Source of the DNA: Cellvibrionaceae bacterium
GTDB taxonomy: Bacteria > Pseudomonadota > Gammaproteobacteria > Pseudomonadales > Cellvibrionaceae
Direction of reading: 5' to 3'
Length of the DNA: 64,000 nucleotides
Assembly: GCA_021151695.1 (NCBI GenBank)
Contig: JAGKWU010000010.1
Coordinates: 62,001-126,000 of the forward strand
In this document: positions 41,194 to 49,798 of the stretch, one piece after another
Position numbering within the stretch: position 1 is the first letter of the stretch
Layout of the letters: each line of letters begins with the position of its first letter
Made by a program: the position numbers and the translations under genes
The notes under the pieces: model-generated
The model's database searches: none
What the model was told of the DNA's origin: nothing
Seen by the model: only the letters and a program-made list of their open reading frames with translations

Positions 41194-42570
41194 ATGAAAC
41201 TCAATTTTGCAAAAATGCTGTCCCTGTCGTTGCTGTTAATCGGTGGTGCTATCAACTCCCAGGCACAAACCTGTACTGCCACTGCAGTTACTCCTTATAT
41301 AAAAATTGCGGGCACCTGGAGCAAGGTTTCCAGTGCGACCATCAGTTCGGGTACGCAGGTTGTGTTTGGCCCGCAGCCTACCAGCGGTGGTTCATGGTCG
41401 TGGAGCGGTTGCGGAACCACGGGCACCGCGCGTGAGCAAACTGTGTCGCCAACGGCAACTTGTACGGCTACCGCTGTGTACACCAATAGTTGCGGCACTA
41501 AAACCACTCAAGCTTTTACGATTACTGTGTCGGGTATGCGTAACATCACCAGCCTGACGTTATCCAAAGAGATGTCACCCGGTTGGAACCTGGGCAATAC
41601 ACTCGAAGCGATTGGTGGCGAAACCGCCTGGGGTAACCCGCAAGCATCGCAAACCTTGATGAATGCGGTGAAGGCGGCAGGCTTTAAATCCATTCGCATT
41701 CCCGTGTCCTGGAAGCAATACGCGGATGCCAATGACAATATCAGCGCAACCTGGATGGCCCGTGTTACCCAAGTGGTGAACTATGCGCGCACGGCGGGTT
41801 TGTATGTGGTGATCAATGTGCATTGGGATGGCGGTTGGATGCAACCCACCTATGCGCAACAATCCACGGTGAACACGCGCCTTACCAAATTCTGGACGCA
41901 AATTGCCAACAATTTTAAAACCTACGACGATTACTTGTTATTTGCAGGCACTAACGAAGTAATGAAGGACGGCGACTACGGTACGCCAACGGTTGAGTAC
42001 TACACAGTGCAAAATAGCTTCAACCAAACCTTTGTAAATGCAGTGCGTGCGACTGGTGGTAATAACGCATCGCGCCATCTGGTTGTGCAGGGTTTTAATA
42101 CTAATATTGATCACACGGTAAATTTCTTTACCAAGCCAAGCGATTCTGCAACTAATCGTTTGTCAGTAGAAATTCACTATTACGATCCCTACAACTTTAC
42201 GCTCAATGATAGCGATGCGATTTGGCAGTGGGGCAACATAGCCACCAATTCATCAGCCACTGAAACCTGGGCCAATGAATCCTATGTGGATGCGCAAATG
42301 CAAAAGCTGAAAACCAAATATATCGATGCAGGTATGGCGGTCATTATGGGTGAGTATGCGGCTACCGCGCGTTTGAATGTATCTGGTGCTGAAACCTATC
42401 GCACCTATTGGGACCAATATATTACGCACGCCGCTTACAGCCGCGGCATAGTGCCTATGTATTGGGATAGCGGTGTAACGGCTAATCACGCATCCGGTTT
42501 GTTTAATCGCAGCACTGGTGCGCAGGCTTATCCTAATATTATTAGCACGATTGTGAACGCCGCTCGTTAA
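41194..42570 (+). CDS. Secreted GH5 endoglucanase with N-terminal beta-sandwich domain
   Basis: A 458-residue enzyme. The signal peptide ends at INSQAQ (about residue 25). Residues 26-113 form a Cys-rich, Thr/Ser-rich domain (GCGTTGTAREQTVSPTATCTATAVYTNSCGTKTTQAFTITV) resembling an Ig-like or binding module. The GH5 domain follows: MSPGWNLGNTLEAIGGE, GFKSIRIPVSW, INVHWDGGW, acid/base Glu in GTNEVMKD, IHYYDPYNF and nucleophile Glu in IMGEYAA. It is about 40 percent alike by eye to the GH5 domain at 38671, so the two may be paralogs. No CBM in the usual sense. Confidence 0.93.
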   Translation: MKLNFAKMLSLSLLLIGGAINSQAQTCTATAVTPYIKIAGTWSKVSSATISSGTQVVFGPQPTSGGSWSWSGCGTTGTAREQTVSPTATCTATAVYTNSCGTKTTQAFTITVSGMRNITSLTLSKEMSPGWNLGNTLEAIGGETAWGNPQASQTLMNAVKAAGFKSIRIPVSWKQYADANDNISATWMARVTQVVNYARTAGLYVVINVHWDGGWMQPTYAQQSTVNTRLTKFWTQIANNFKTYDDYLLFAGTNEVMKDGDYGTPTVEYYTVQNSFNQTFVNAVRATGGNNASRHLVVQGFNTNIDHTVNFFTKPSDSATNRLSVEIHYYDPYNFTLNDSDAIWQWGNIATNSSATETWANESYVDAQMQKLKTKYIDAGMAVIMGEYAATARLNVSGAETYRTYWDQYITHAAYSRGIVPMYWDSGVTANHASGLFNRSTGAQAYPNIISTIVNAAR

Positions 42571-42589
42571 TTTGCATGATCTACCCCTT

Positions 42590-42625
42590 GGGCCAGTCTC
42601 GATTTGCGTCGGGTCTGGCCCCGTT
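42590..42625 (+). terminator. Hairpin after the second GH5 gene, possible terminator
   Basis: GGGCCAG (42590-42596) and CTGGCCC (42615-42621) pair across an 18-nt partly paired loop and are followed by CGTTTTCG. Confidence 0.6.
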
Positions 42626-42631
42626 TTCGAG

Positions 42632-43780
42632 TTAAAGCTCACTGTAAATCTGATAGCCGCTTTTGCCATTCTTTTTAATTTCATACATAGCCTTGTCTGC
42701 CATTTTTAATAAAGAGCCCAGATCAGTGCTATGCAATGGATAAATACTAACGCCCAGGCTGGCACCCAGTTGATAGGTTTTTTGGTCCACCGAAATGCTG
42801 GTGCAACATTGTCGTAAAATTTTTTCGGCAATAAGGCGAGCATCTTCCTCATTTTCGAGTTGAGTCACGATTATCACAAATTCATCACCGCCGACGCGTG
42901 CGCAAATATCTGTGCTGCGCGTGGTCTCGCGCAGGCGTTGTGCAATTGCTTTTAGTACTTCATCACCCACAAAGTGGCCAGCGGTATCATTGATGGGTTT
43001 GAAATTGTCCAGGTCGATATAAATCACCGCGAGCATCTGATGGGGGCGCATGGCGAGCAACAGTGCCTGGTCAAATAAAGTGGTCATATAGCGCTGGTTG
43101 TTGAGCCCGGTGAGGGGGTCGTGATAAGCCAAATCCAGCGCGTGATGTTCTGCATCCAACAGGCGTTTTTGAAATTGCATAAGCACGGCAGAAATTAATG
43201 TGAGATAGAGCAGCACTACCAGGCCTGTGCCAATTAAAAATCCAGGTACTAACCAGTAACTACTTAATCGCAACAGGGGATAGGTTAACCAATGAAGCAC
43301 TAATAACAGACTGATTGCGCCTATAGCTTTCACCCGTTTTTCCTGGGCCAGTTCTGTGTTGCGCAGGGCGATATAGGCCAGCCACAACAACATGGCGGCG
43401 TTAAACAAACTGAGCCCGAGTGAAAATACCAGGTGATTAAAATTGATCAGCCAGCTCGCCAATATAGCGCCGAGCGCAATGCCGGTTACGCGTGAAAGGC
43501 GCTGTATAAATTGGGGAAGGTTAAAGAATTTAAGCGCACCCAGGAGCAGAAAATATTTCTCCAGAACCAGGCAGCCGGCGTAGAGGTATTCGCTTTGGGT
43601 TGCAAAGAGATTGCCGAAAACCAGCAGCGACAAACGTCCGCACAAGCTAAAGAAAATGGCGCCGACCCAATAGTGTGCTCCCGGGTTAGTGCGCGGAATG
43701 CGGCTTAGCCATATCAGCAACACAACAAACACAAAATAAATGGTGGAGCCAATGATGTTGACTGTATCGAAGATGGCCAT
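42632..43780 (-). CDS. Membrane diguanylate cyclase (GGDEF)
   Basis: A 382-residue protein: six or seven hydrophobic segments in the first 205 residues (for example TIYFVFVVLLIWLS, SLGLSLFNAAMLLWLAYIAL, GFLIGTGLVVLLYLTLISAVLM), then a GGDEF domain (DPLTGLNNQRYM, IDLDNFKPINDTAGHFVGDEVL, CARVGGDEF) with an RxxD I-site (RSTD). The cyclase looks active. The membrane part is of the multi-helix sensor kind with unknown ligand. The ATG at 43780 was preferred to the TTG at 43786. Convergent with the GH5 gene. Confidence 0.93.
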   Translation of the reverse strand: MAIFDTVNIIGSTIYFVFVVLLIWLSRIPRTNPGAHYWVGAIFFSLCGRLSLLVFGNLFATQSEYLYAGCLVLEKYFLLLGALKFFNLPQFIQRLSRVTGIALGAILASWLINFNHLVFSLGLSLFNAAMLLWLAYIALRNTELAQEKRVKAIGAISLLLVLHWLTYPLLRLSSYWLVPGFLIGTGLVVLLYLTLISAVLMQFQKRLLDAEHHALDLAYHDPLTGLNNQRYMTTLFDQALLLAMRPHQMLAVIYIDLDNFKPINDTAGHFVGDEVLKAIAQRLRETTRSTDICARVGGDEFVIIVTQLENEEDARLIAEKILRQCCTSISVDQKTYQLGASLGVSIYPLHSTDLGSLLKMADKAMYEIKKNGKSGYQIYSEL

Positions 43781-43916
43781 AGTCAATCCCTATGGAAGCT
43801 ATGCGCAAAACCTGACGCAATATCTTTTTAGTTGTAGGTTTAAACCGGTACTAAAAATTATAGTGCGCCAGAATCATCCTTTTATATTCTCATGTTATGT
43901 AAAAAGTCATTGACAT

Positions 43917-43943
43917 AAAAAAGGCCATCACATGGATGGCCTT
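43917..43943 (-). terminator. Rho-independent terminator after the pirin gene
   Basis: On the minus strand AAGGCCATC and GATGGCCTT form a 9-bp stem with a 5-nt loop followed by a T-run (A-run at 43917-43922 on the plus strand). Confidence 0.85.
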
Positions 43944-44000
43944 GGTTTGTCGTTTCCTCGCCGGGAGCGAGTAGCGGGATGGTTTTAACCTTGCGCGGGC

Positions 44001-44693
44001 TTAAGGCAAATCAAACACAAGCGCTTTTACTGCCTTGTTGGTTGCCACCAGTTTTAACTGGGCTATTCCATCTACTTTGGCTCCATCGCCTGGGCCAACC
44101 AGTTCACCTTCGATTTGCAATTCACCATCCACCACATGCACGTAGTAATGGCGTTTGCTGTCGGCGGTTAATTCTGCGCTGCTGTTAGCATCGAGAATCA
44201 GCTGATACAAGCGCGCATCCTGTTTGATGGTGAGGCTGCCATTTTCGCCATCGGGGCTTATTACCAGTGTTAAACCTTTTTCCTGGCCAAAATCTTTTTG
44301 CTGATAGCCGGGTTGTTGGCCGTAGACGTTTGGTTGAATCCAGATCTGCAAAAAGTGCAGGTCGTTGGCCGCCGATGGATTGAACTCGCTGTGGCGTATG
44401 CCGCTGCCGGCCGACATCAGTTGGAATTCACCTGCAGGTAAAGTTTCCACATTACCTTCGCTATCTTTGTGGGCGATTTCGCCGCGCAATACATAACTGA
44501 TAATTTCCATATCGCGGTGGCCATGGGTGTGAAAACCCATGCCGGGAGCCACTGTGTCATCGTTGATCACACGCAGCGCCGAGTAGCCCATATGCGCCTC
44601 GTCGTAATACTCACCGAACGAGAAAGTATGCTTGCTGTTGAGCCAGCCGAAGTTGGCGTGGCCGCGTTGGTTGGCGTGTCTGATGCTGATCAT
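44001..44693 (-). CDS. Pirin-family protein (YhhW-type quercetin dioxygenase)
   Basis: A 230-residue bicupin with the full YhhW pattern: RGHANFGWLNSKHTFSFGEYYDEAHMGYSALRVINDD, the metal ligands HTHGHRDMEIISYVLRGE and the later His/Glu in GSGIRHSEFNPS. Such proteins bind Fe or other metals and can open quercetin in vitro; the physiological role is unclear. Strong ribosome site (AAGGAG). It is followed by its own terminator and lies in the same direction as a DoxX gene and next to a LysR regulator, a set often seen together. Confidence 0.95.
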   Translation of the reverse strand: MISIRHANQRGHANFGWLNSKHTFSFGEYYDEAHMGYSALRVINDDTVAPGMGFHTHGHRDMEIISYVLRGEIAHKDSEGNVETLPAGEFQLMSAGSGIRHSEFNPSAANDLHFLQIWIQPNVYGQQPGYQQKDFGQEKGLTLVISPDGENGSLTIKQDARLYQLILDANSSAELTADSKRHYYVHVVDGELQIEGELVGPGDGAKVDGIAQLKLVATNKAVKALVFDLP

Positions 44694-44790
44694 GATGTTC
44701 TCCTTCGGTCTGTGGCCTTCGATTGGGTTGCGCGGGGCCGGAGCCCCGGTGTGTTGCTATTAGTCAGTTCCGGTTATTTGCTGCCATCTC

Positions 44791-45225
44791 TTATTTGTTG
44801 GAGAGAAGCTGATCCACGCTGGCGCGGCCACCGCCGGAAATCACCAGGGATACAGTCGCGGCCAATAACGCCAAGCCAAACTCATAACCGTTGTTACTCA
44901 TAAATAAACCATTGTGGATGTGTACCGAGAGTATCGCCACCACCATGGTGAATGCTGCTACCAATGCCGCTGGGCGAGTGGCCAGGCCGAGCAGAATCAG
45001 CAGGCTGCCGAAGAATTCCGCCGAGCCGGACAACGCTGCCATCAACACGCCTGGCTCCAGGCCGATAGAAGCCATCCACTGACCTGTGCCTTCCAGGCCG
45101 TAACCGCCAAACCAGCCAAACAGTTTTTGTGAGCCGTGGGCGGCGAAGATCACGCCAACTGGCAGGCGCAAAGCCAATGGGGCAAAGGTGTTTTGAGTGG
45201 CGGTGATTTTGGTGATGATGCTCAT
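44791..45225 (-). CDS. DoxX-family membrane protein
   Basis: A 144-residue four-helix membrane protein of the DoxX/YphA type (LALRLPVGVIFAAHGSQKLFGWFGGYGLEGTGQWMASIGLEPG ... GSAEFFGSLLILLGLATRPAALVAAFTMVVAI). The ATG at 45225 (AGGA upstream) starts the homologous part; a longer frame from 45324 runs through the promoter region. Divergent from the LysR gene and upstream of pirin; all three probably form one regulated unit. Function of such DoxX proteins is unsettled; thiol or redox roles are proposed. Confidence 0.9.
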   Translation of the reverse strand: MSIITKITATQNTFAPLALRLPVGVIFAAHGSQKLFGWFGGYGLEGTGQWMASIGLEPGVLMAALSGSAEFFGSLLILLGLATRPAALVAAFTMVVAILSVHIHNGLFMSNNGYEFGLALLAATVSLVISGGGRASVDQLLSNK

Positions 45226-45350
45226 GGTCGTAATCCTGTTCAAAAAGTTTAAAGGGTATTCGTTTTGCTTGGCTGCTTTATTTGCCTTGCTTGATGTGTA
45301 CTTTAGGCTTGTGCCCTGCAGCAAAAAAGCGGAAGATTTTGCAGTATTAA

Positions 45351-45365
45351 TTCAAATTTTTTGAA
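45351..45365. promoter_or_regulatory. LysR box between LysR and DoxX genes
   Basis: TTCAAATTTTTTGAA is an inverted repeat that contains T-N11-A. It lies 20 bp before the LysR start, in the divergent region, as is usual for LysR-type autoregulation and target control. Confidence 0.6.
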
Positions 45366-45385
45366 CAATAGAAAAGGACAGGTTT

Positions 45386-46276
45386 ATGCATTCCGCCATC
45401 ACCCTTGATGCCCTGCGTGTATTGGATGCGATTGATCGCAAAGGCAGCTTTGGTGCTGCCGCCGAAGCCCTGTTCCGCGTGCCTTCGGCGCTTACCTACA
45501 CAGTGCAAAAGCTGGAGTCGGATCTCGGCATCAGTTTATTTGACCGCTCCCGCCAGCGCGCCCAACTGACGGCAGCGGGGCGCGTGTTGCTGGAGCAGGG
45601 CAGGCAATTGTTGCTGGCAGCCAGCGCGCTTGAGGAATCGGTACAGCAGGTGGGCTCTGGCTGGGAGACGCAGTTGCGCATCGCCAAGGACACCATATTG
45701 CCACTGGCGCCGCTGTTGCAGCAGATCAACGCCTTTAACCAGTTGGATAAGCGCGTGGAGATCAGCGTTGCGGAAGAAGTGCTGGGCGGCACCTGGGATT
45801 CGCTGGTAGCCGAGCGCTGCGATCTGGCACTGGGTGCCGCCGGTGAATTGCCAAAGGGCGTATTTGAGTTTCGCCTGATGGGCGAGGTGGATTTTGTGTT
45901 CGCAGTAGCGCCCAACCATCCCCTGTGCCTGCACAAAGGGCCTGTGGATGCCGCGGCCATCAGCGCTTTTCCCACCATAGTGGCTGCCGATTCATCCCTT
46001 ACGGCGCCCGCCCGTTCTACCGGTTTGCTTGAAAGCCGCCAGACCATCCGCGTGGCCAATGCCCCGGCCAAAATCCAGGCGCAAATGATGGGCGTAGGTG
46101 TGGGATTCCTGCCCGCCCATATGATCAAGCGGGAGTTGGCCGAGGGCAGTTTGGTGATATTGGAGTGCTCGGTGCCGCGCCCGAAAGCCCCGCTCTATAT
46201 GGCCTGGCGCAAGGAGAATAAAGGCAAGGCGCTGGCCTGGTTTATCGGCGCCTGCGACAAGCTGGATTGGTTTTGA
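45386..46276 (+). CDS. LysR-family transcriptional regulator
   Basis: A 296-residue LysR regulator: the winged helix-turn-helix is at the N-terminus (ALRVLDAIDRKGSFGAAAEALFRVPSALTYTVQKLESDLGISLFDRSRQRAQLTAAGRVLLEQG), followed by a periplasmic-binding-like effector domain (residues 92-290). Ribosome site AAGGACAGGT. It is divergent from the DoxX and pirin genes, a conserved arrangement in which the LysR protein controls the pair. The inducer is unknown. No terminator was seen after it. Confidence 0.93.
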   Translation: MHSAITLDALRVLDAIDRKGSFGAAAEALFRVPSALTYTVQKLESDLGISLFDRSRQRAQLTAAGRVLLEQGRQLLLAASALEESVQQVGSGWETQLRIAKDTILPLAPLLQQINAFNQLDKRVEISVAEEVLGGTWDSLVAERCDLALGAAGELPKGVFEFRLMGEVDFVFAVAPNHPLCLHKGPVDAAAISAFPTIVAADSSLTAPARSTGLLESRQTIRVANAPAKIQAQMMGVGVGFLPAHMIKRELAEGSLVILECSVPRPKAPLYMAWRKENKGKALAWFIGACDKLDWF

Positions 46277-46542
46277 TTGAATTTGAGTATACCTGCAAGT
46301 TTTGATGCAATCGGCTTCATATAAAATCAAAATATATGATAATAATAAAATTGTATTGAAGCTAAATCCTCGCCTGTGCAACACTAATTGCGCATAAAAA
46401 TAATCTTTTTATGCAATGAAGAATGAATTTTCACATTTTTACCCAGTATTTCCTTAAAAAATGGCAGCTAACAGCCATATTCCAGGGCGCGATTTTGCTC
46501 TGAAATAATAAATTTATCTTATAAATATAATGGAGTTGAGAG

Positions 46543-48888
46543 ATGAGATTTCCCCAAAAATGGCAGCTTATGGGATTGCTGTGCGCTGCTATGCTGGTGC
46601 CAACGGCTCAGGCGCAAACGGCTTTTAAGCCTGTTGAGTTCCAGAATGCATCGGTCCATGACCCTTCAATTATCCGCGTCGACAACAATTACTACGTATT
46701 TGGCTCTCACCTGGCGGCGGCTAAAACCAGTGACCTGATGAACTGGCAACTGATAGCCGCAGGCGTGAATAACGCTAACCCGCTGTTCAATAATGTGCTG
46801 ACCGAACTTTCCGAAACCCTGGCCTGGGCCCAATCGGATACGCTCTGGGCGCCGGACGTCATCAAGCTGGCGGATGGTCGCTACTACATGTACTACAATG
46901 CCTGCAAAGGCGACTCACCGCGCTCGGCCCTGGGTATTGCCGTGGCAAATCAGGTGGAGGGCCCCTATGTAAATCAGGGGATTATCCTCAAGTCAGGCAT
47001 GTGGGGGTTGGCCAGTGAAGATGGCACTATCTATAACGCACTCAAGCACCCGAACACGGTTGATCCCAACGTGTTTTTCGATGCGGGCGGCAAACTCTGG
47101 ATGGTCTATGGCTCCTACTCGGGCGGTATTTTTATCCTGAAGCTAGACCCGCAAACCGGTAAGCCTATCGCCGGCCAGGGTTATGGCAAGCGTTTGATCG
47201 GCGGTAATCACAGTCGTATCGAAGGCGCCTATATCCTTTACAGCCCGCAGACTTCCTATTACTACCTGTTTACCTCCTTCGGTGGTTTGGATGCCGCCGG
47301 TGGCTATAACATCCGTGTCGCCCGCTCCACGGCGCCCGATGGTCCTTATTACGACGCTGCCGGCAATGACATGACCAACGTCAAGGCCAACGCATCCCTG
47401 CCATTGTTTGATGATGCTTCTATTACTCCCTACGGCGTCAAGCTGATGGGCAACTACCTGTTTGAGCGCAAGCTGGGCGAGACGGGTACAGGTATTGGGA
47501 CTGGCTATGTGTCTCCCGGCCACAATTCGGCTTACTACGATCCGGCTACCGGCAAGCACTTCCTGATTTTCCACAGTCGTTTCCCTGAGCGCGGCGAACA
47601 GCATGAAATCCGTGTGCACCAGATGCAGATGAATGCGGATGGCTGGCCGGTGGTAGCACCTTATCGCTACAGCAACGAAGGGGCTTTTGCGCCCGGCACC
47701 AACCTGTCGCTGGTGGCGGGCGACTATATGCTGGTCAATCACGGTAAAGACATCACGGCCACTATCAAGAAATCCCAGTATGTCAGCCTCAACACTAACG
47801 GCACTGTGACAGGCGCTGCGACTGGCACCTGGTCGTTGGCAGGCAAAAACCAGATCACTCTCAATTTGGCGAATTCACCTGCTTACAAAGGGATGGTGAC
47901 CAGTAATTGGGACGGCACCAGCAACAGCTATGTGATGGCGTTTAGCGCGCTGTCCAGCCAGGGCATATCCATTTGGGGCAGTCGTCTGGTCAAGAAAACC
48001 GATGCGCAGGTGGTCGCCGCCATCAGCAGTGAATTGAGCCTGGGTGATACCAGTGCTGTGACCAGCAACCTGACCCTGCCCACAAGCGCGACGCGCGACT
48101 CTGTCATCAGCTGGACATCTTCCAATCCGCAGGTTCTGTCCAACGCAGGTGTGATTAACCGTCCCGCCAAAGGCAAAGGGGATGCATTGGTGACCTTGAC
48201 GGCAACTATTACCAAAGGCGGCGCCAGCACTACCAAGAGTTTCGTCGTTGTTGTGCGTGAGGAGTCTATTGGCGGCCTGATTGCACGCTATGCCTTCGAT
48301 AACAATTTGACCGACTCCACTGGCGTATTAGCGGCGGGCACTGTCAGCGGTGCGTTCATAAATACTGCCGGAGGCAGCATCAGTTATGCGACCGGTGTTA
48401 AAGGCAGTGCCGCTGTGTTCAACGGCAGTAGTGGTGTGCGTTTGCCCAACGGCATCATCAGCAAGAATACTTACACAGTATCCCTGTGGCTCAACCCGGA
48501 TCAGTTGACCGAATTCACCACCACCTTCTTCGGCGCGCGCACAACTGATGCCTGGGTGAGCTTGCTGCCGAAAGGCCACGGCTGGGTGGGCAATGCCTCC
48601 ATGGTCTGGTCGGGTACTGCCTGGTACGACGCTGGCCTGGGGATGAATATTCCGGTGGGGCAGTGGTCGCACATGGCGTTTACGGTGAATAACGGTACGC
48701 TCAAGGTCTATGTGAATGGTGTGCAGAAGTTCTCCGGCACCAACTTCCCCAATGTGTTTACCAACAATACTGGCGTATTCAGCCTGGGGGTTAACTGGTG
48801 GGATACGCCTTACAAAGGTTTGATGGATGAGCTGCGTATCTATGAAATAGCGCTCACCGCGGAAGAAGTCGCAGCGCTGAGTTACTGA
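46543..48888 (+). CDS. Secreted GH43 endo-arabinanase with Ig-like and LamG domains
   Basis: A 781-residue exported enzyme (signal MRFPQKWQLMGLLCAAMLVPTAQA). The five-bladed GH43 domain spans about 30-385: base Asp in VHDPSIIRVDNNYYVFGSH, pKa-modulating Asp in NTVDPNVFF and acid Glu in HSRIEGAYI. Residues about 390-485 match the GH43 C-terminal lipocalin-like domain (YMLVNHGKDITATIKKSQYV). Then an atrophied bacterial Ig domain (VISWTSSNPQVLSNAGVINRPAKGKGDALVTLTATIT, about 505-575) and a LamG/concanavalin-like domain (LIARYAFDNNLTDSTG ... YKGLMDELRIYEIALTAEEVAAL, about 580-780). The likely target is arabinan side chains of pectin. Terminator follows. Confidence 0.93.
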   Translation: MRFPQKWQLMGLLCAAMLVPTAQAQTAFKPVEFQNASVHDPSIIRVDNNYYVFGSHLAAAKTSDLMNWQLIAAGVNNANPLFNNVLTELSETLAWAQSDTLWAPDVIKLADGRYYMYYNACKGDSPRSALGIAVANQVEGPYVNQGIILKSGMWGLASEDGTIYNALKHPNTVDPNVFFDAGGKLWMVYGSYSGGIFILKLDPQTGKPIAGQGYGKRLIGGNHSRIEGAYILYSPQTSYYYLFTSFGGLDAAGGYNIRVARSTAPDGPYYDAAGNDMTNVKANASLPLFDDASITPYGVKLMGNYLFERKLGETGTGIGTGYVSPGHNSAYYDPATGKHFLIFHSRFPERGEQHEIRVHQMQMNADGWPVVAPYRYSNEGAFAPGTNLSLVAGDYMLVNHGKDITATIKKSQYVSLNTNGTVTGAATGTWSLAGKNQITLNLANSPAYKGMVTSNWDGTSNSYVMAFSALSSQGISIWGSRLVKKTDAQVVAAISSELSLGDTSAVTSNLTLPTSATRDSVISWTSSNPQVLSNAGVINRPAKGKGDALVTLTATITKGGASTTKSFVVVVREESIGGLIARYAFDNNLTDSTGVLAAGTVSGAFINTAGGSISYATGVKGSAAVFNGSSGVRLPNGIISKNTYTVSLWLNPDQLTEFTTTFFGARTTDAWVSLLPKGHGWVGNASMVWSGTAWYDAGLGMNIPVGQWSHMAFTVNNGTLKVYVNGVQKFSGTNFPNVFTNNTGVFSLGVNWWDTPYKGLMDELRIYEIALTAEEVAALSY

Positions 48889-48911
48889 TAGCCGCTGTCC
48901 GCAGAGCGAAC

Positions 48912-48937
48912 AAAAGGCCGGCTAGCTGCCGGTCTTT
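48912..48937 (+). terminator. Rho-independent terminator after GH43
   Basis: AAAAGGCCGGC and GCCGGTCTTTT pair (one G-U) around TAGCT and are followed by C and T residues. Confidence 0.82.
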
Positions 48938-49074
48938 TCTTTTCTGGGCCGGCCTTTTGTTTTTGGAAGCATTTTGGATCATATGCCAAATGGCTCACAG
49001 CTTTTGGCGCGGGTTAATAATGCGCCAATGGTATAGTTACCGGATGATAATAATTGCCCTTAAGGGATGCTGAC

Positions 49075-49689
49075 ATGAACAAATTACTGCTCATTTTACT
49101 GGGCTGCGCGCTTGGACAATGGGCGCTGGCTGAGGTGCAAAGCCGCAAGCTTGCCGATTTTTCTGCAATCAATCTCAATCTGGGTGGCGACGTGGTTTAT
49201 CGCCCCGGCGCTCCCGCCCTCAAAATTACCGCACCGGCGGAATTGCTCGCACTTATCAGTAGTGATGTAAAAAACGGTGAGCTGCAATTGCTGATGCGAG
49301 GGCAGGGTGATGTTAAAGATAAGATCCATATCGAGCTGCATAGCCCCGCCTTGCGCTCGGTCGCTATTTCCGGTTCTGGCAACCTGGTCGCCAAAGATCT
49401 CAACGCAGATGACCTGGCGCTGGTGTTGGCTGGTTCGGGTGATGTCACTGTCAGCGGCAAGGCTAAGCAGCTCAGCATTCAGGTCTTGGGTTCGGGTGAT
49501 GTAAATGCCGGTAAGCTCGCCGCCTCTCATCTCAAGGTGGATGTTTTTGGCAGTGGCGATGTTACTGCCAGGGCAGTCGACTACGCCCATGTGCATGTAA
49601 TGGGCACAGGTGATGTCACCGTAAAAGGCTATCCTGCAGAGCGCGTTCAGGAGGCTCACGGGACGGGCAAAATAAATTTCCAGCCCTAA
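49075..49689 (+). CDS. Exported DUF2807 (GIN domain) protein
   Basis: A 204-residue secreted protein (signal MNKLLLILLGCALGQWALA). The rest is a right-handed beta-helix of short repeats in which SGSGNL, AGSGDV, LGSGDV, FGSGDV and MGTGDV recur about every 18-20 residues, the hallmark of the GIN/putative autotransporter head domain. Role unknown; such proteins are common in Bacteroidetes and some gammaproteobacteria. ATG at 49075 preferred to 49054 because the signal peptide then starts at residue 1 and GGGAT-like sequence precedes it. No partner genes. Confidence 0.88.
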   Translation: MNKLLLILLGCALGQWALAEVQSRKLADFSAINLNLGGDVVYRPGAPALKITAPAELLALISSDVKNGELQLLMRGQGDVKDKIHIELHSPALRSVAISGSGNLVAKDLNADDLALVLAGSGDVTVSGKAKQLSIQVLGSGDVNAGKLAASHLKVDVFGSGDVTARAVDYAHVHVMGTGDVTVKGYPAERVQEAHGTGKINFQP

Positions 49690-49798
49690 ACGTCTTGGCG
49701 TCAGAAATTGAATAACTTAACAAAACTGGGCTAAGCTGAAGAGATCGTGGAATGGACAAGCCCCGCTCTGGTGCGGATGCGCTTCATGGAATACTCCT

